DNA from: Candidatus Enterococcus testudinis
GTDB lineage: Bacteria; Bacillota; Bacilli; Lactobacillales; Enterococcaceae
Assembly: GCF_002140915.1 (NCBI RefSeq)
Contig: NZ_NGKU01000001.1
Span: 2,234,380 to 2,298,379, forward strand
Direction: 5' to 3'
DNA length: 64,000 nucleotides
Of this stretch, positions 7,492 through 17,597 are shown one piece after another (within the stretch, counting starts at the first letter, position 1; each line of letters starts with the position of its first letter). Made by a program: the position numbers and the translations under genes. Below the pieces are notes generated by a model that was not told the origin of the DNA, ran no database searches, and worked only from the letters and a program-made list of their open reading frames with translations.

Positions 7492-10080
7492 CTAATAATC
7501 AAATGACCGATCGGCGCCTTTACCAAAGCGGATCAGATCAACATGCCTCGTTTTTGTGTTCAATACGATCACATCCCACAGGTCTTCTTCCAAAACACCA
7601 AGCGGACGGTCGTCTTGTTCCTTTTTTGGTCGACTAACTGAGCAACCAATTGAATAATTTACGGTTCCGTTTGCATCTTTTGTAATCCGATCCACATGCA
7701 TGTGTCCATGCGCCAAAAAAGCAAGCTTCCCTTTCCGACCCAAAAAGTCAGTTGAGATACTTGCTGTAAAATCTGGATTCGAATTATAAGAACGGTTGTA
7801 GGTTCCACCAGTGACAAAACTATCGATAATCCCATCAATCATTTCGTAATTGTAGGGGTAATAGCTCAAGTTTCCGTATCGCTTACCGAATGGGAAGTGT
7901 TGGAAGATAGAGACCGTCATATCTGCTGGTGTATTTTTTAACACATCATAAAACCATTTTATCTGTGCTTGCCGATATCCAGAAACACTGATGCCGATAT
8001 ATTTAGCGTAGCCATCATCATCCAATAACAAAGGTACATCTTGCGGGTTTAGGATAATGACACGATTATTCTTACCAGGTACATCATAGTAGTAATACCC
8101 CAACTTGTCAGCTGGATTTTCTACGATACCAAAAATAGTACTTGGACGTGTTGCGACATCATACATCTCATTATTGTTAATTACTTGCTTCAACATACCG
8201 TGCAAGGCCGTTTGTGGAGTTGCGGCTCCGTAATTTTTCACTGTCTTGTTGATTGAGTTTGTACGATTATCTCCCCAGTTGTTGTTGCAATGATTACCCC
8301 AAGCCACAAAATAAGATGTGCCTGACATCCCTAATGTACTGATTGCTTGTTTGTAATTAGATAATGCAATTGATTTGTTTGCAGTAGTTCCATCATGCGT
8401 ATCACCATTCAAAACAACGTAATCAACATCCACGAAATTTGTAAATTCAGCTACATTTTTGATGTGATTATTGCTTCGCCCATAGTTTTCTAAATCGTCA
8501 CGAATGATTGTATCTGTAGCAAAGTGAGTATCAGAAATGTGAATACTGGTGATCGTGTCCTTTGACTGCAATCGCAGTACTTTCCTTGCTGCATTTTTCA
8601 GACCATTTAAAAAGTAAATCGCTTGTACGAATCTATTATCAAATATTGTCAAAGCACATCTTATGCTTGAAACTTCTGTAAAGTCTGTAGCGGATACTCG
8701 TACCGTTGATCCAGCATTCTTATACAAATTCTCCCATGCGATATCGTGATTGCCGTTTTTATCCACTTTGAACCATAAGATATCTTCTGCTGAAACGCTA
8801 GATGTAATATCGACACCATCTTTAAAGATAGTTGCGTTGATCGTTGTCGTTTTTTCTTCACCGTCTACAAAGCTGACTCCGTTGTCAGAACTTAGCTTGA
8901 CCAGGTACATGCTATCCGGCTTATTCATCTGCTGTTGTTGCGCCAACAGGTCGCTGCTGATCAAGCTTTGCAGTAACTGATAGTTGCCAATAACCGCTTT
9001 ATTTTCAGACGGGTTGCTTCGGTGGATTTCTTTTGATAACACCCTTGCTTTTAAACGTAGCGCTGGATTATAATCCTCGTCCAAAAAAGTCAACCAATCG
9101 CCAATCTCAAAATCGCCATCATTAAAAAGCAAATCGACTTCTGCTGAAAATGTCGGTTGGCTTCTTTCTTTCAAAATCGCCACGGCCTGATTATAATTTT
9201 CGATTTGAGCAGTGCTATCACTAGCAAAATTCCCTGTGATCCAGCCGCTGAATCGTTCGATAAAAGTATTTCCTCGGCCGTACAAAGCATTTGCTTCCCG
9301 GTCGTAGACGATAGATTCTCCTTTTCTAGTGAGGAAACGTCCATCGCCTGTACTCAAATCATTAAAGCCTTGATTAGTATCTTTGATAGCTGTAATCACG
9401 TTATCAATATCAACTGATTTTTGCATTGATATCACATCGACACCAGAGTATAGAACCTTATCTGTTTTGTCAGACCCGATTTTGTAACGGATATTAACTA
9501 ATTTACGCAGAACTTTCATATTTTGAAAATCTACAGTGAACGTCATCTCGCAACCAAATGCTTTGCAGATGCTCTGTAGGCGCGCTAGCGGCGTTTCGTC
9601 TACACTGGTGTCAACTAACCGCTTGATGTCCGTTCCTAGCTCATTCAACCCAATAGACCACCCTGTGTCGTAAAGTTCACGGTTCACGTAGTACTCAATG
9701 TACTGTGGGTTTGTGCTTGTAAATAAGCTAGCTGATCCATTCCTTAATTCAGTACCGATATCTATACAAGAAATAGGTCTTACGTTCTCGTCTTCGGTTT
9801 CTATGGCTCTGACAAAGAGACAGACATCTTCTTGATGGTCATTCTGGAAAACCACATTGACTCCTTCTTTTATCAAAGACGATTCATAAGGTGCGTTTGG
9901 ATCATAATCATTTATTCTTGGACCAGTTTGTTTAAGTACATCCATGGTTAGCGTGTTTAGTAGCGTGCCATTTGTAAGCCCCACTGTATGAATATCATCT
10001 TGAATAGCAATGCCATCAGAGGCCTCGGTATCAACAAACGTCAAAGGGTTAAATTGTCTATCTAAAAAATGGTAAATCAT
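7492..10080 (-). CDS. Tail-associated (Tal) protein fused to a calcineurin-like metallophosphoesterase
   Basis: This protein has 862 residues. The first ~390 fit the Tal/gp27-like hub that follows Dit in Gram-positive siphophages. Residues ~400-490 look like an Ig-like or Big-type domain (SSDNGVSFVDGEEKTTTIN). Residues ~505-860 are a metallophosphoesterase with all expected metal motifs: SDTHFA, NGDTHDG, WGNHCN, QHFPFG and AHGHMHVD. In this position the enzyme would sit at the tip of the tail and could cut phosphodiesters in a surface polymer such as teichoic acid, in place of the peptidoglycan hydrolase found in many Tal proteins. Substrate is inferred. The gene overlaps dit by 4 bases. Confidence 0.87.
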   Translation of the reverse strand: MIYHFLDRQFNPLTFVDTEASDGIAIQDDIHTVGLTNGTLLNTLTMDVLKQTGPRINDYDPNAPYESSLIKEGVNVVFQNDHQEDVCLFVRAIETEDENVRPISCIDIGTELRNGSASLFTSTNPQYIEYYVNRELYDTGWSIGLNELGTDIKRLVDTSVDETPLARLQSICKAFGCEMTFTVDFQNMKVLRKLVNIRYKIGSDKTDKVLYSGVDVISMQKSVDIDNVITAIKDTNQGFNDLSTGDGRFLTRKGESIVYDREANALYGRGNTFIERFSGWITGNFASDSTAQIENYNQAVAILKERSQPTFSAEVDLLFNDGDFEIGDWLTFLDEDYNPALRLKARVLSKEIHRSNPSENKAVIGNYQLLQSLISSDLLAQQQQMNKPDSMYLVKLSSDNGVSFVDGEEKTTTINATIFKDGVDITSSVSAEDILWFKVDKNGNHDIAWENLYKNAGSTVRVSATDFTEVSSIRCALTIFDNRFVQAIYFLNGLKNAARKVLRLQSKDTITSIHISDTHFATDTIIRDDLENYGRSNNHIKNVAEFTNFVDVDYVVLNGDTHDGTTANKSIALSNYKQAISTLGMSGTSYFVAWGNHCNNNWGDNRTNSINKTVKNYGAATPQTALHGMLKQVINNNEMYDVATRPSTIFGIVENPADKLGYYYYDVPGKNNRVIILNPQDVPLLLDDDGYAKYIGISVSGYRQAQIKWFYDVLKNTPADMTVSIFQHFPFGKRYGNLSYYPYNYEMIDGIIDSFVTGGTYNRSYNSNPDFTASISTDFLGRKGKLAFLAHGHMHVDRITKDANGTVNYSIGCSVSRPKKEQDDRPLGVLEEDLWDVIVLNTKTRHVDLIRFGKGADRSFDY

Positions 10081-11591
10081 AGGTATCTCTCCCTTATCGT
10101 TAATCCGCCATCAAAAGTACCATCAGAAATAGCGATAATTTCGTTGTCTCCTTTTTCAGCCAGAAGAAACTGACTGCTGCCAACCACACGATAACTGTCA
10201 TCTCGGATACCGTTTATATAAACGCGGTTCGTTTCTCCATCCACTTTCAAAATATCTCCTTCATAGAAAGCTTTTGGAATGATCGTTTCTGATTCTGTGT
10301 TGTACTTAGTGATCCTAGTATGTGTAAGCCTTGCGTTCATTGGTCTGAAATCTCTCCATTGCGCCATGTAGCAATTAATCACACTTGCAGATAACATAGC
10401 TACATTTTCGTTGAACCACGATTTTGTTTCACTCCACGTTTCTTTCCATGTGGATCCATTAATTCTGGCCAGCTTGAAAGTAAACTCATTACCGATTTTT
10501 TTCATCATGATCGATCCAAAAAATCCGCCGTTGTAGTTAATTACACTTTTCGGTAAGTTGGCTTCGTAAATCCGATAATCACCAACAAAAAACGAAAACG
10601 TCACTGCATCGGCGACATTCGTATTGTCTTTCATTTCAAAACCTACAATAAAGTTATTATCCGCATCAGAATAATTGATTTCGATCAACCCTTGGCACGT
10701 CGGTTTTTGTTTAGCGTTCCCTGTGGGTTTAAATTCCAAACGATGGAACACTTCGAAATCAGAAAGAGGTTCAGTGAACAGCCTTGTAACTGTCGGCCCG
10801 TGCCAATAGCCCGCGGTGGTTTCTTTATTCCACGTTCCATAAGAAGCTGGATAAACCTCTTCTGGCCCCCAAGTCAATGAACCTTCAACTTTCGAGGTGT
10901 GATCGCCATCGTCAAAGCGCCATCTTGGACGGCCTGTATTTTGTGACCAGAGATTCCTTGAAGCAGATCCCATAGCATCATTCATAACTTTTTCAGTCGG
11001 GCTTACAGGGTCAGCGTCTTCTGAAATTGACATTCCAAGTTGAACTATCCTATCTGGCGAAACAAAACCGATAGAATTAGCATCACTCGTAAAAGTGACG
11101 TCAATGTCTATCGGTGTCTGATATGTCCCGTTATTTTGAACGGATGCGATCGTTCCTTCTGTTGTTGTGAGAAATTTGTATTCTTTTGTTTCTAGTGCGT
11201 GGGCAATTCCATCTTCACATAAAAACTTTAACTCCCCAAAAGCTTCCCCTCTGCTTTCGAGCGATCGTTTCCAACTTGATTCGCCAGTAAGTTCAACTAA
11301 CCAATAACGATCCGGCTCGTCTGAAAACCAAAGTCGTTGTCGTTCTTCTGAAAACAGAACGTTTGCTAGGTCGTCTTTAGCTTTCCTGAAATTACCACTC
11401 AGCGCATATAGCGGCAATGTAATAATCCTGTGGGAAAGCCGCTTGTTAGTTGCACGAGATCCATTTGCACGTGCCATTTGAACCAAATCATGCTGCACTT
11501 CAGGAAAGAGACCACGATCTGGCTCATCGGTTAAATCAAAGTAATCTGACAAGCTGACATCATTTAATTTAATCTCTAAATCGCTAATCAT
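10077..11591 (-). CDS. Distal tail protein (Dit) with a large inserted carbohydrate-binding-like domain
   Basis: This protein has 504 residues. The N-terminus (VSLSDYFDLTDEPDRGLFPEVQHDLVQ) and the RGSRATNKRL-like segment followed by LPLYALSGNFRKAKDDL are typical of Dit, which forms the hub ring joining tail tube and baseplate. Classical Dits have ~250 residues. The extra ~230 (about 200-430) form a beta-rich jelly-roll-like region with many aromatic residues, so this is an 'evolved' Dit with a sugar-binding insertion. It overlaps the tape measure gene by 4 bases. Confidence 0.85.
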   Translation of the reverse strand: MISDLEIKLNDVSLSDYFDLTDEPDRGLFPEVQHDLVQMARANGSRATNKRLSHRIITLPLYALSGNFRKAKDDLANVLFSEERQRLWFSDEPDRYWLVELTGESSWKRSLESRGEAFGELKFLCEDGIAHALETKEYKFLTTTEGTIASVQNNGTYQTPIDIDVTFTSDANSIGFVSPDRIVQLGMSISEDADPVSPTEKVMNDAMGSASRNLWSQNTGRPRWRFDDGDHTSKVEGSLTWGPEEVYPASYGTWNKETTAGYWHGPTVTRLFTEPLSDFEVFHRLEFKPTGNAKQKPTCQGLIEINYSDADNNFIVGFEMKDNTNVADAVTFSFFVGDYRIYEANLPKSVINYNGGFFGSIMMKKIGNEFTFKLARINGSTWKETWSETKSWFNENVAMLSASVINCYMAQWRDFRPMNARLTHTRITKYNTESETIIPKAFYEGDILKVDGETNRVYINGIRDDSYRVVGSSQFLLAEKGDNEIIAISDGTFDGGLTIRERYL

Positions 11592-14500
11592 ATCGTTCTC
11601 CTTCCTGCTTTGATATCATTTAGTTTTTGTTGATTTGTTTGTCTAGTTTCAATAGATTTCATTACGTTTCGTCCATCGAGAATTAGTTGCATATTTCTCA
11701 AGTCATCACCGAAGTTTGACATGATATCTATCAGCATCTCAAATTGCTTCGAGTAATCCTGTGTACGGAATTTAATTGAGCTTGATTCGATTGCAGGCGT
11801 CAGGCTCCTTAGATTTCTAACTAGAGAAGAATCTTCCGGAATCCCCACGCCGTCAGCATACTTCGGAATGCCCAAGCGCCGCATGATCGATTTGGTGCGG
11901 CTTGCTTTATAAACTTTAGCCCCAACAGGTGCATTAGGTATATAGACGTTTCTACCGTGCGGGATAAACGGCGCTTGCCCAGGGAATTGCACTATCTCTT
12001 TGTACAAAGGCCCAGATTGGTCGTTGACGATCATATCTCCACCCGGGTGGTAATTTGTACCAGAGGCGTTTGGAATTGCTGTCTGCCCTGTTCTACGACC
12101 TCTGTATTCAACATCGATTACAACGTTTTTGCTATAAACTTGAGCGATTGCCTGTTTGGCTCTTTCGACTTCGCTATAGTCCGCAGTTGCATGTAGATGT
12201 TTAGCACCAACTTTAGTCGCATTGTAATCATTTATCTTTTTTTGAGAATTCGTCAAAATAGAATTAACATTTGTGTTTTCTCCGAGAAGTCTTTTCAGTT
12301 CTGGCGAAAGATCGTTATACGTTTGCAACATCTTCTTTGATTGCTCAACTGTAAGCGTAGCTGGGTCTTCTGCAATCAATTTCTTGATTTCAGGATCTAG
12401 CGCATTGTATTCATTCAAGGAAGTTTTCGAGAAACTCAAAGCATTTAACAATTCATAATTATCTGCTTTCAAATCTTTGATTTGCGGTTGAAACTCTTCC
12501 CACAAACCTAATTGCAACATGGTTTCAGCCATAACTTCTGGAGTGTTTGAATAAAGGAATGCTTTCTTTTCATCGAATGACATTTCTTTCCATTTACCAG
12601 AATCTTCTAGAGCTTTATACATGGTTTGACTAAATTCGTCATCGAGAATTGCTTTTTTATCTGACCAAGCCATGCCGTCCCACCAACCGTTGGCAATTGC
12701 TGCTTCGCCTACCACATCTTTAGCGTTGCTATCCAAATCAGCATCATGAACGACTAGCTTCAAATTGTTCCAAGTTGTTGAATCCTTTGTTGCTTCGGTG
12801 ACAACTTCTGCAACATTAGATTTGACTTCCCCTGTTTTTTCGTCGAACACTAAATCATTCCATGTTTGTGCTGCTAATTTACCGGCCTTGCTTGATTCAG
12901 ATGCAGTCCAAGATAGTTTTTCTGCGTTTTTTTCAGCATTCGACGCTAATTCTCTTGATAAATCAGATGCACTTTTTAGAATCTTTTCATTTTCAGCAAT
13001 TGCACTATCTGCATAATCACCCATACTTGATATCAATTGACCGTTAGCCAAGGAGACTTCATTTTGTAACTCGGGGTATTTCTTTAAAATGGTTTCCATT
13101 TGAGAATCGAAACCTTGCACAGTAGTGGCATTGATTTCATCCCAAGCAGATAGGAATTTCTTAGCAAACTCACCATCAAGGTTATAACCTAAATCCTCAA
13201 GGTATTTCTCTTTTTCTTGCCGGCTCAGGGTTGCATTTTCTTGTGCAGCCCTTCTTTGCTCTCCTAATGATTGAAGCCACAGTTTCGCTTCTTCTTGCGT
13301 GGCGTTTGCAACATCAGCGTTCATAGCAGATAATATTTTTTTCTTTTCGCTTGCAGATACATCCAGAGTTTCTACATAAGCTTGAGTTGTGTTTTTCGCT
13401 AGGTCTTGAATTATTTTTGCTTCAGATACACTAATTTCTCGATTGCTATTAGAAGCAGCTTTCTTGATTTCTGTAATTCGGCTAGTGTTGTCTTGGACTG
13501 TCTGCAAAGCCGATTCAGCTTTAGCCTTCTCATCTTCAACCATTTCGCTTACAGATGAATTTACTGAATTCGGTAGTTCTTTGATCAGTTTGTCCAATCC
13601 TTCAACTTTCTTGACAAGACTATCTTCAATTGTTTGTCCAATTTTTTCAAAATTTGAAATCATCGAATCAGAATTAGTCGTAAATCCATCAGCCATTAAT
13701 CCAAACTGCCCTGATGCTTTTTGTGTACTATTCTGAACCTTCGTTAAGGTGCCATCGACCGCTTCTCCTACATCAGCCCCCCAACGTTGAACTCGTTGAC
13801 TAGAATTCCAAGCTTCTTCACCGAATAATTTCCATGCACCATACCCGACTGCAAGAGCACCACCAACACCAACGATACCAAGAATAAGCGGACCTAATGG
13901 CCCCAACGCTGCTGCCATAGCCCCTATACCACTTGATCCAGCAGCGCCACTTGCAGCAGCACCGAATTTCGTGACCGTTCCCGATCCTCCAGATAAAGTT
14001 TTAAGAAAGGTTGCTGCGGAAATGTCTCCATCAGCAAAAGACTTTTTCACCTCATCAATGGCCTTTTTCTTAGCCATGTTTGCACTCAAGTCAATGAATG
14101 ACTTACCAAGTTTTCCAACACCGCTACTCAACTTACCTGTAATTGATAATAAAGGTCCGGCAGCAGCTGTTGCTGCTAATAACCTTATGACCATTTTTTG
14201 TGTTTTCGGATCCGCATCACTAAACGCTTGAGCTAACTTTCCTAACTGCTCTACAAAGGGTTTGCTTGTTTCCAGTCCTTCTCTAAGTGCATCTACGAAA
14301 GGACCGCCTAAATCAATAGCCGCATCCACGACTTCGTTTTTTAACATCTTCAATTTTGATTCGGTTGTTTCGTAACGTTTGCCGGCTTCTTCTGCTAAAG
14401 CTGTATTTTCACCAAAAGCAGTATTTCCCATCTCAACTGCACCTGCAAAAACACCACTAGCATTAGCGGCACGTAACAAGCTGTCTCGCAAACGCACTTC

Positions 14501-15913
14501 TTTAATATCCATGTCATCGAGCACTGCAATAGCTGATTTGCCTTTTTCTTCAGCATGAGCCAGTCCATCGACAAAAGCCATGATTGCCTCTGCAGGATTT
14601 TCTTTAAACAAGTTACCAAATTCTGAATTGGTCATACCTGCAACATCTGCAAATTGTTGTAAAGAAATTGCCGCTTCATCTGCTTCTTTATACATAGCTT
14701 TTAACTGTTTGCCAGTTAATCCCATTTCACCAGCTGTTGATTTCAGGTTTTTCCCGCCATCTTGAACAGCTTTTACCATTGATTCGAATGAAACGCCACT
14801 TTGTTTTCCTAATTCGATTAACTCATCGAAGGAACCCATACCTTTTTCAGCCGCAAGTTGCATGTTGACCATGACCTTAGAAAAGGCTGATCCACCTGCT
14901 TCAGCTTCAATACCTACAGATGATAGTGCAGCCGCAAAACCAACAATATCGCCTTCGGACATTCCAATTTGTGAACCAGCACCAGCTAAGCGCAATGCCA
15001 TTGCCGATATTTCAGATTCGGTAGTTGCGAAGTTATTACCCAGATCAACAATCGCCGAACCAAGGTTGCTAAACTTGTCCTGAGACATTTGGGTAATGTT
15101 GGCAAAACGGGCCAATTCGGTAGCTGCCGTCTCAGCACCCATATTCGTTGATTCACCTAGGTCGATCATAACCTTAGTAAAGGCTGCGACATTGTCCGTT
15201 TGAATACCTAATTGTCCAGCGGCTTCTGCTACTGCTGCGATTTCAGAGTGAGTAGATGGCAATTCTTTTGCTAAACCTCTCAAACTTGCTTCTAAATCGT
15301 CGTAGGAATAAACAACATTACCGTTGCTATCAACAACTTCATCAGATGTTTTCTTTACTCCAGCAAAAGCGGATTCCCAACTAATAGCAGCTTTAGTGAC
15401 GGCCGCTGCCCCTGCTGCAATCGGGAGAGTCAATGATTTAGTCATCGCTGAACCCAATTTACTTAGATTCTCACCGTTTTTAATTAGAGCATCACTGGTC
15501 TTGTTAATTGAACCAGTCAAGCCCTCGTTTCTAACTTTGTATTCTGCAATTGCCCCAGCAGTATTCTGCAATTGCGTCTTGTAATTAGCAAGCTTGCCAT
15601 TAGCATCCTGTAGTTGAGCCGCAAGACGTTTAGTTGAATCAGTAGCTTTTCCATCAACAAAAGACTCGTCATAGGCTTTCTTGAGGGCGGAAACTTGATT
15701 TTCTTGTGCTTTAATAATCTGTGTTAAACCATCGTATCGAGTACCTAATTTACCAAGTTTGTTTCCTGCCAAATCAGCTACTTTCATATTTGCTTGCATT
15801 TCTTTTGCTAGGTATTGTACTTGCTTTTTAGAATTAGCAACGCCTTTCCCAAAATCAGCATCATCCAAACCTAGCTTTATGACCATATTTCCTAATGGAG
15901 TTGCACCAGCCAA
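11588..15913 (-). CDS. Tail tape measure protein
   Basis: This protein has 1441 residues, largest in the window. It sets tail length and is ejected with the DNA. The N-terminal third is TP901-like (ALDDADFGKGVANSKKQVQ, AGQLGIQTDNVAAFTKVMIDLGEST). A hydrophobic glycine-rich stretch at ~670-710 is the probable membrane-active part. The remainder is long alpha-helix, ending in a region with YHPGGDMIVNDQSGPLYKE. The start is TTG 15913 with GGGGGCGG eight bases before it, and it overlaps the gpGT stop region. Confidence 0.93.
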   Translation of the reverse strand: MAGATPLGNMVIKLGLDDADFGKGVANSKKQVQYLAKEMQANMKVADLAGNKLGKLGTRYDGLTQIIKAQENQVSALKKAYDESFVDGKATDSTKRLAAQLQDANGKLANYKTQLQNTAGAIAEYKVRNEGLTGSINKTSDALIKNGENLSKLGSAMTKSLTLPIAAGAAAVTKAAISWESAFAGVKKTSDEVVDSNGNVVYSYDDLEASLRGLAKELPSTHSEIAAVAEAAGQLGIQTDNVAAFTKVMIDLGESTNMGAETAATELARFANITQMSQDKFSNLGSAIVDLGNNFATTESEISAMALRLAGAGSQIGMSEGDIVGFAAALSSVGIEAEAGGSAFSKVMVNMQLAAEKGMGSFDELIELGKQSGVSFESMVKAVQDGGKNLKSTAGEMGLTGKQLKAMYKEADEAAISLQQFADVAGMTNSEFGNLFKENPAEAIMAFVDGLAHAEEKGKSAIAVLDDMDIKEVRLRDSLLRAANASGVFAGAVEMGNTAFGENTALAEEAGKRYETTESKLKMLKNEVVDAAIDLGGPFVDALREGLETSKPFVEQLGKLAQAFSDADPKTQKMVIRLLAATAAAGPLLSITGKLSSGVGKLGKSFIDLSANMAKKKAIDEVKKSFADGDISAATFLKTLSGGSGTVTKFGAAASGAAGSSGIGAMAAALGPLGPLILGIVGVGGALAVGYGAWKLFGEEAWNSSQRVQRWGADVGEAVDGTLTKVQNSTQKASGQFGLMADGFTTNSDSMISNFEKIGQTIEDSLVKKVEGLDKLIKELPNSVNSSVSEMVEDEKAKAESALQTVQDNTSRITEIKKAASNSNREISVSEAKIIQDLAKNTTQAYVETLDVSASEKKKILSAMNADVANATQEEAKLWLQSLGEQRRAAQENATLSRQEKEKYLEDLGYNLDGEFAKKFLSAWDEINATTVQGFDSQMETILKKYPELQNEVSLANGQLISSMGDYADSAIAENEKILKSASDLSRELASNAEKNAEKLSWTASESSKAGKLAAQTWNDLVFDEKTGEVKSNVAEVVTEATKDSTTWNNLKLVVHDADLDSNAKDVVGEAAIANGWWDGMAWSDKKAILDDEFSQTMYKALEDSGKWKEMSFDEKKAFLYSNTPEVMAETMLQLGLWEEFQPQIKDLKADNYELLNALSFSKTSLNEYNALDPEIKKLIAEDPATLTVEQSKKMLQTYNDLSPELKRLLGENTNVNSILTNSQKKINDYNATKVGAKHLHATADYSEVERAKQAIAQVYSKNVVIDVEYRGRRTGQTAIPNASGTNYHPGGDMIVNDQSGPLYKEIVQFPGQAPFIPHGRNVYIPNAPVGAKVYKASRTKSIMRRLGIPKYADGVGIPEDSSLVRNLRSLTPAIESSSIKFRTQDYSKQFEMLIDIMSNFGDDLRNMQLILDGRNVMKSIETRQTNQQKLNDIKAGRRTI

Positions 15914-15914
15914 A

Positions 15915-16495
15915 TCATCCGCCCCCTTTCACTAAATCAGCCAACGGCTTAATTTCTTTGCGTTTTTTGTTTTTCTTTCCTTTTGGCGTTTGTTTAAACA
16001 TAATTTCATAAAGGTACAGCGTATCTGTATTTAGAACATCATTGATCGTCCAATTGGGATAAATCCTCAATATCGATCTAACAACGTCTACCTGTAACTC
16101 ATGATGATCGGACGAACTTATTTTCCGTCCTTTTTTCCTTTTGGGTCTTTCTTATCTGTTGGATCTGATTCTTCCACGTCTTTTTCGTAACCTAAGACAC
16201 GGTACATAATGATTTCCATGATCAAATCTCTGTCCCATGCATCGATACCATCTAAAAGGACAGTTCCGGTTAAATCTTTATCATCAAACAAGCCGGCTAC
16301 AAACTCAGCACGGAATTCAGTAAGCACTCTGGCTGGAGGAGCAACATCATTGCCTTCTTCATCCTTCTTGAAAAGTTTTGCTTCACCATCCGTGTAATCT
16401 AAAGCTTTTGAATACGGTACGTGGCTTTGTGTGAAGGTCTTTCTTGTTCCATTGATCATTAGATCCAATCTGATTTCTTTTCCAATTTCTGACAT
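15915..16495 (-). CDS. Tail assembly chaperone gpGT, made by -1 ribosomal frameshift
   Basis: This is the long form of the tail chaperone. Ribosomes read gpG to the heptamer A AAA AAG at 16130-16136, slip back one base, and continue in an open frame of 71 codons to a TGA at 15915-15917, giving ~193 residues. The extension (ISSSDHHELQ, VVRSILRIYPNWTINDV, YLYEIMFKQ, then a lysine-rich end) has no start codon of its own and fills the gap between gpG and the tape measure gene. Lambda and many siphophages use the same gpG/gpGT arrangement, where the T domain contacts the tail tube protein. Confidence 0.85.
16118..16495 (-). CDS. Tail assembly chaperone gpG, short form
   Basis: This protein has 125 residues and binds the tape measure during tail assembly in gpG-type systems. 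The N-terminal part is beta-rich (IRLDLMINGTRKTF), followed by helices and a charged DPTDKKDPKGKKDGK tail that lies at the frameshift site. It sits directly between major tail protein and tape measure genes, the usual place. SD AGGAGG precedes the ATG. Confidence 0.85.
   Translation of the reverse strand: MSEIGKEIRLDLMINGTRKTFTQSHVPYSKALDYTDGEAKLFKKDEEGNDVAPPARVLTEFRAEFVAGLFDDKDLTGTVLLDGIDAWDRDLIMEIIMYRVLGYEKDVEESDPTDKKDPKGKKDGK
16130..16136 (-). other. Slippery heptamer for -1 programmed frameshift
   Basis: Read on the minus strand the bases are A AAA AAG with the codons of gpG in that register, the same heptamer used in E. coli dnaX. The -1 frame stays open for 71 codons beyond it, and the zero frame stops four codons later. 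Confidence 0.85.
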
Positions 16496-16525
16496 GTATA
16501 ATTCCTCCTATTAATCAAAAAATAA

Positions 16526-16551
16526 AAAGGCTAGTCCGAAGACTAACCTTT
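16526..16551 (-). terminator. Terminator after the major tail protein gene
   Basis: On the minus strand AAAGGTTAGTC pairs with GACTAGCCTTT around a TTCG tetraloop, followed by TTATTTTTT. It lies seven bases past the tail protein stop. A partial terminator here is a common way to make more tail protein than chaperone. Confidence 0.85.
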
Positions 16552-16557
16552 GTCATA

Positions 16558-17169
16558 TTACTGTCCACCACCACTTGGAGGAGTAACAGCACCACCAAGA
16601 ACGGCAGTTTTTAGTTGAGCGACTGCGGCCGTCCCAAATGCACGTAAGACTTTAACAGTTTTATCATTTTCACCAATAGTAATTTTTCGAGAGATTGCGT
16701 TGTAAACATACTCGCCCGCTTCAGGTGTAAAATCTTCATCGTTTTTCGTAGCCAATGAAAAACCATCACGATTAAACGAACCTGCTACCATAGCAAAAGC
16801 AACTGGTTCACCATATAAATCTTCTGCTTCAGCGACTGCAGCCATATAAGGAGGATCCGTTTCATCACCAAAACCGTCAATACCTTCCGCCATTTTGATC
16901 AATCCTAAGATTTCTTGTTCAACTTCTACAGGCACATCCAGTAAACCAAAGTTTGCAGCTACTGATCCGGTACCTTTTTTGGACAAGTAATACTCAACGT
17001 TACCGGCAAATACTTTCACCGCTTCTTTGGATAGCCCTGTTAAGTCGAAGGCAGTAGGTCCACCTTCTTTTTGTTTACCTTCTAAAATGTGAATTTCCGC
17101 TGTTGTATCTGGTTCTAAAGCTGTAGTAAGTTTTCGAACCGATAATTTATCAAAGCCATAAGTTTCCAT
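16558..17169 (-). CDS. Major tail protein (tail tube)
   Basis: This protein has 203 residues. METYGFDKLSVRKL at the start and the following acidic beta-rich sequence are typical of phi13/Sfi-type major tail proteins that polymerise into the tube. A PPSGGGQ tail closes it. It has AGGAGG before the ATG, follows the connector genes and precedes gpG. Confidence 0.88.
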   Translation of the reverse strand: METYGFDKLSVRKLTTALEPDTTAEIHILEGKQKEGGPTAFDLTGLSKEAVKVFAGNVEYYLSKKGTGSVAANFGLLDVPVEVEQEILGLIKMAEGIDGFGDETDPPYMAAVAEAEDLYGEPVAFAMVAGSFNRDGFSLATKNDEDFTPEAGEYVYNAISRKITIGENDKTVKVLRAFGTAAVAQLKTAVLGGAVTPPSGGGQ

Positions 17170-17201
17170 TTATAAATTCCTCCTAATAAAATAGACACCG
17201 A

Positions 17202-17597
17202 TTAATAATCAGTGTCATGAATTTGTGTGTTTTTTCGATACCGCCTTGCATCAACAAAGCGTTTTGTTTCTGAGAAATACTCATCAAGTCCACCATTTAA
17301 CTGAGCATATCCGAATTTCCACATCACAGCTTTCACTGCTTTAGCAATTTCTTTCGTCAAAATCCTAGATTGAGTTTCGACATTAATCTGATAACTGAAT
17401 GTCTGTGACATCTCTTTATTGGCTGCATAGTAAGCACTAGTCGGCGGTCCAAGAGGTGTGTCGATAATAATAAAAGGTTTGGTCGAATCGAAGCTTTCAG
17501 GTACTTCATAGAATTTGATGTTCTTTGCAGTAACCTCTTTTGCAATCGTAGGATCAGCAGACAAAACACTATAGACTTCCATCATCATATCTTTCAT
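17202..17597 (-). CDS. Tail terminator/minor tail protein, DUF806-like
   Basis: This protein has 131 residues and sits between the gp10-like tail completion protein and the tail tube protein, the position of DUF806/gpU-type proteins that cap the tail. The phrase PFIIIDTPLGPPTSAYYAAN and the FSYQINVET strand fit that family. A short hairpin (17194-17214) spans its stop codon. Confidence 0.75.
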   Translation of the reverse strand: MKDMMMEVYSVLSADPTIAKEVTAKNIKFYEVPESFDSTKPFIIIDTPLGPPTSAYYAANKEMSQTFSYQINVETQSRILTKEIAKAVKAVMWKFGYAQLNGGLDEYFSETKRFVDARRYRKNTQIHDTDY

